Assembly (NCBI GenBank): GCA_913050105.1
Contig: CAJWZN010000077.1
Location: 1 to 5,991 of the forward strand
Source of the DNA: an uncultured Synechococcus sp.
GTDB taxonomy: Bacteria > Cyanobacteriota > Cyanobacteriia > PCC-6307 > Cyanobiaceae
Direction of reading: 5' to 3'
Length of the DNA stretch: 5,991 bases
In this document: positions 5,854 to 5,991 of the stretch, in pieces
Position numbering within the stretch: position 1 is the stretch's first letter
How the letters are laid out: each line of letters starts with the position of its first letter
Made by a program: the position numbers and the translations under genes
Notes under the pieces: generated by a model
What the model was told of the DNA's origin: nothing
Databases searched by the model: none
Seen by the model: only the letters and a program-made list of their open reading frames with translations

Positions 5854-5991
5854 ATGCCAGAGCCTCAGGCTGTCGCATCCCGTTACGCCGAGCGGCAGAA
5901 GCTGTGGAAGGCCGCGATCAAGTGGCCGATGTATTCGGTTGCTGCGATGCCTGTGTTGCTGGCGGCCGGCTGGCATTTCGGACGTTCCGGC
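5854..5991 (+). CDS. menA: 1,4-dihydroxy-2-naphthoate phytyltransferase (MenA), N-terminal 46 residues (cut by window edge)
   Basis: MenA is a UbiA-family membrane prenyltransferase; in cyanobacteria it joins the phytyl chain to 1,4-dihydroxy-2-naphthoate late in phylloquinone synthesis. Only the first 46 codons are present. The product begins MPEPQAVASRYAERQKLW and continues into WKAAIKWPMYSVAAMPVLLAAG (18-39), the lead-in and first membrane helix as I recall them from cyanobacterial MenA proteins. The catalytic aspartate-rich motifs lie beyond the window. The ATG at 5854 is the first in this frame; a TTG six codons upstream (5836) is possible but adds nothing recognisable. The divergent menF partner, a gene of the same pathway, supports the call. 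Confidence is limited by the short fragment. Confidence 0.78.
   Translation, partial: MPEPQAVASRYAERQKLWKAAIKWPMYSVAAMPVLLAAGWHFGRSG

Overview
The window looks like a piece of a marine picocyanobacterial chromosome (Synechococcus/Cyanobium type). Four things point that way: a divergent menF/menA pair for phylloquinone (vitamin K1) synthesis, a tiny DUF3285-like membrane protein of a kind known from cyanobacteria, high GC (about 64-69% in the core-gene stretches I counted by hand), and very tight gene packing. This is inferred from gene content and protein style; no database search was run. I saw no HIP1 octamer (GCGATCGC), rRNA, tRNA, insertion sequence or CRISPR array.

Left half, minus strand, about 1-3140: one compact probable operon, read right to left. 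It runs prfB (release factor 2), a 54-aa one-pass membrane protein too short for most gene callers, ybeY (rRNA maturation endonuclease), dgkA (diacylglycerol/undecaprenol kinase), trpG (glutamine amidotransferase of anthranilate synthase) and the start of a sulfotransferase-like gene cut by the window edge. Gaps are only 1-9 nt. prfB carries the classic autoregulatory +1 frameshift at codon 26 (CTT TGA C) and appears to start at TTG. A simple ORF call therefore gets its N-terminus wrong. The terminal sulfotransferase-like gene has clearly lower GC (about 50%) and is the one accessory-looking element.

Middle, plus strand, 3219-4403: grxC and gshB, 3 nt apart, form a glutathione unit (glutathione synthetase plus a glutathione-dependent glutaredoxin). 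It diverges from prfB across a 78-bp gap.

Right, 4370-5991: menF (isochorismate synthase, minus) converges on gshB with a 34-bp overlap of coding ends. It diverges from menA (phytyltransferase, plus, cut by the window edge) across 71 bp. MenF opens the phylloquinone pathway from chorismate and MenA attaches the phytyl tail near its end. TrpG and MenF both act on enzyme systems that use chorismate.

Most of the window is conserved housekeeping sequence. The points worth a second look are the prfB recoding site and non-ATG start, the missed small protein, and the GC-shifted sulfotransferase-like gene at the operon end.
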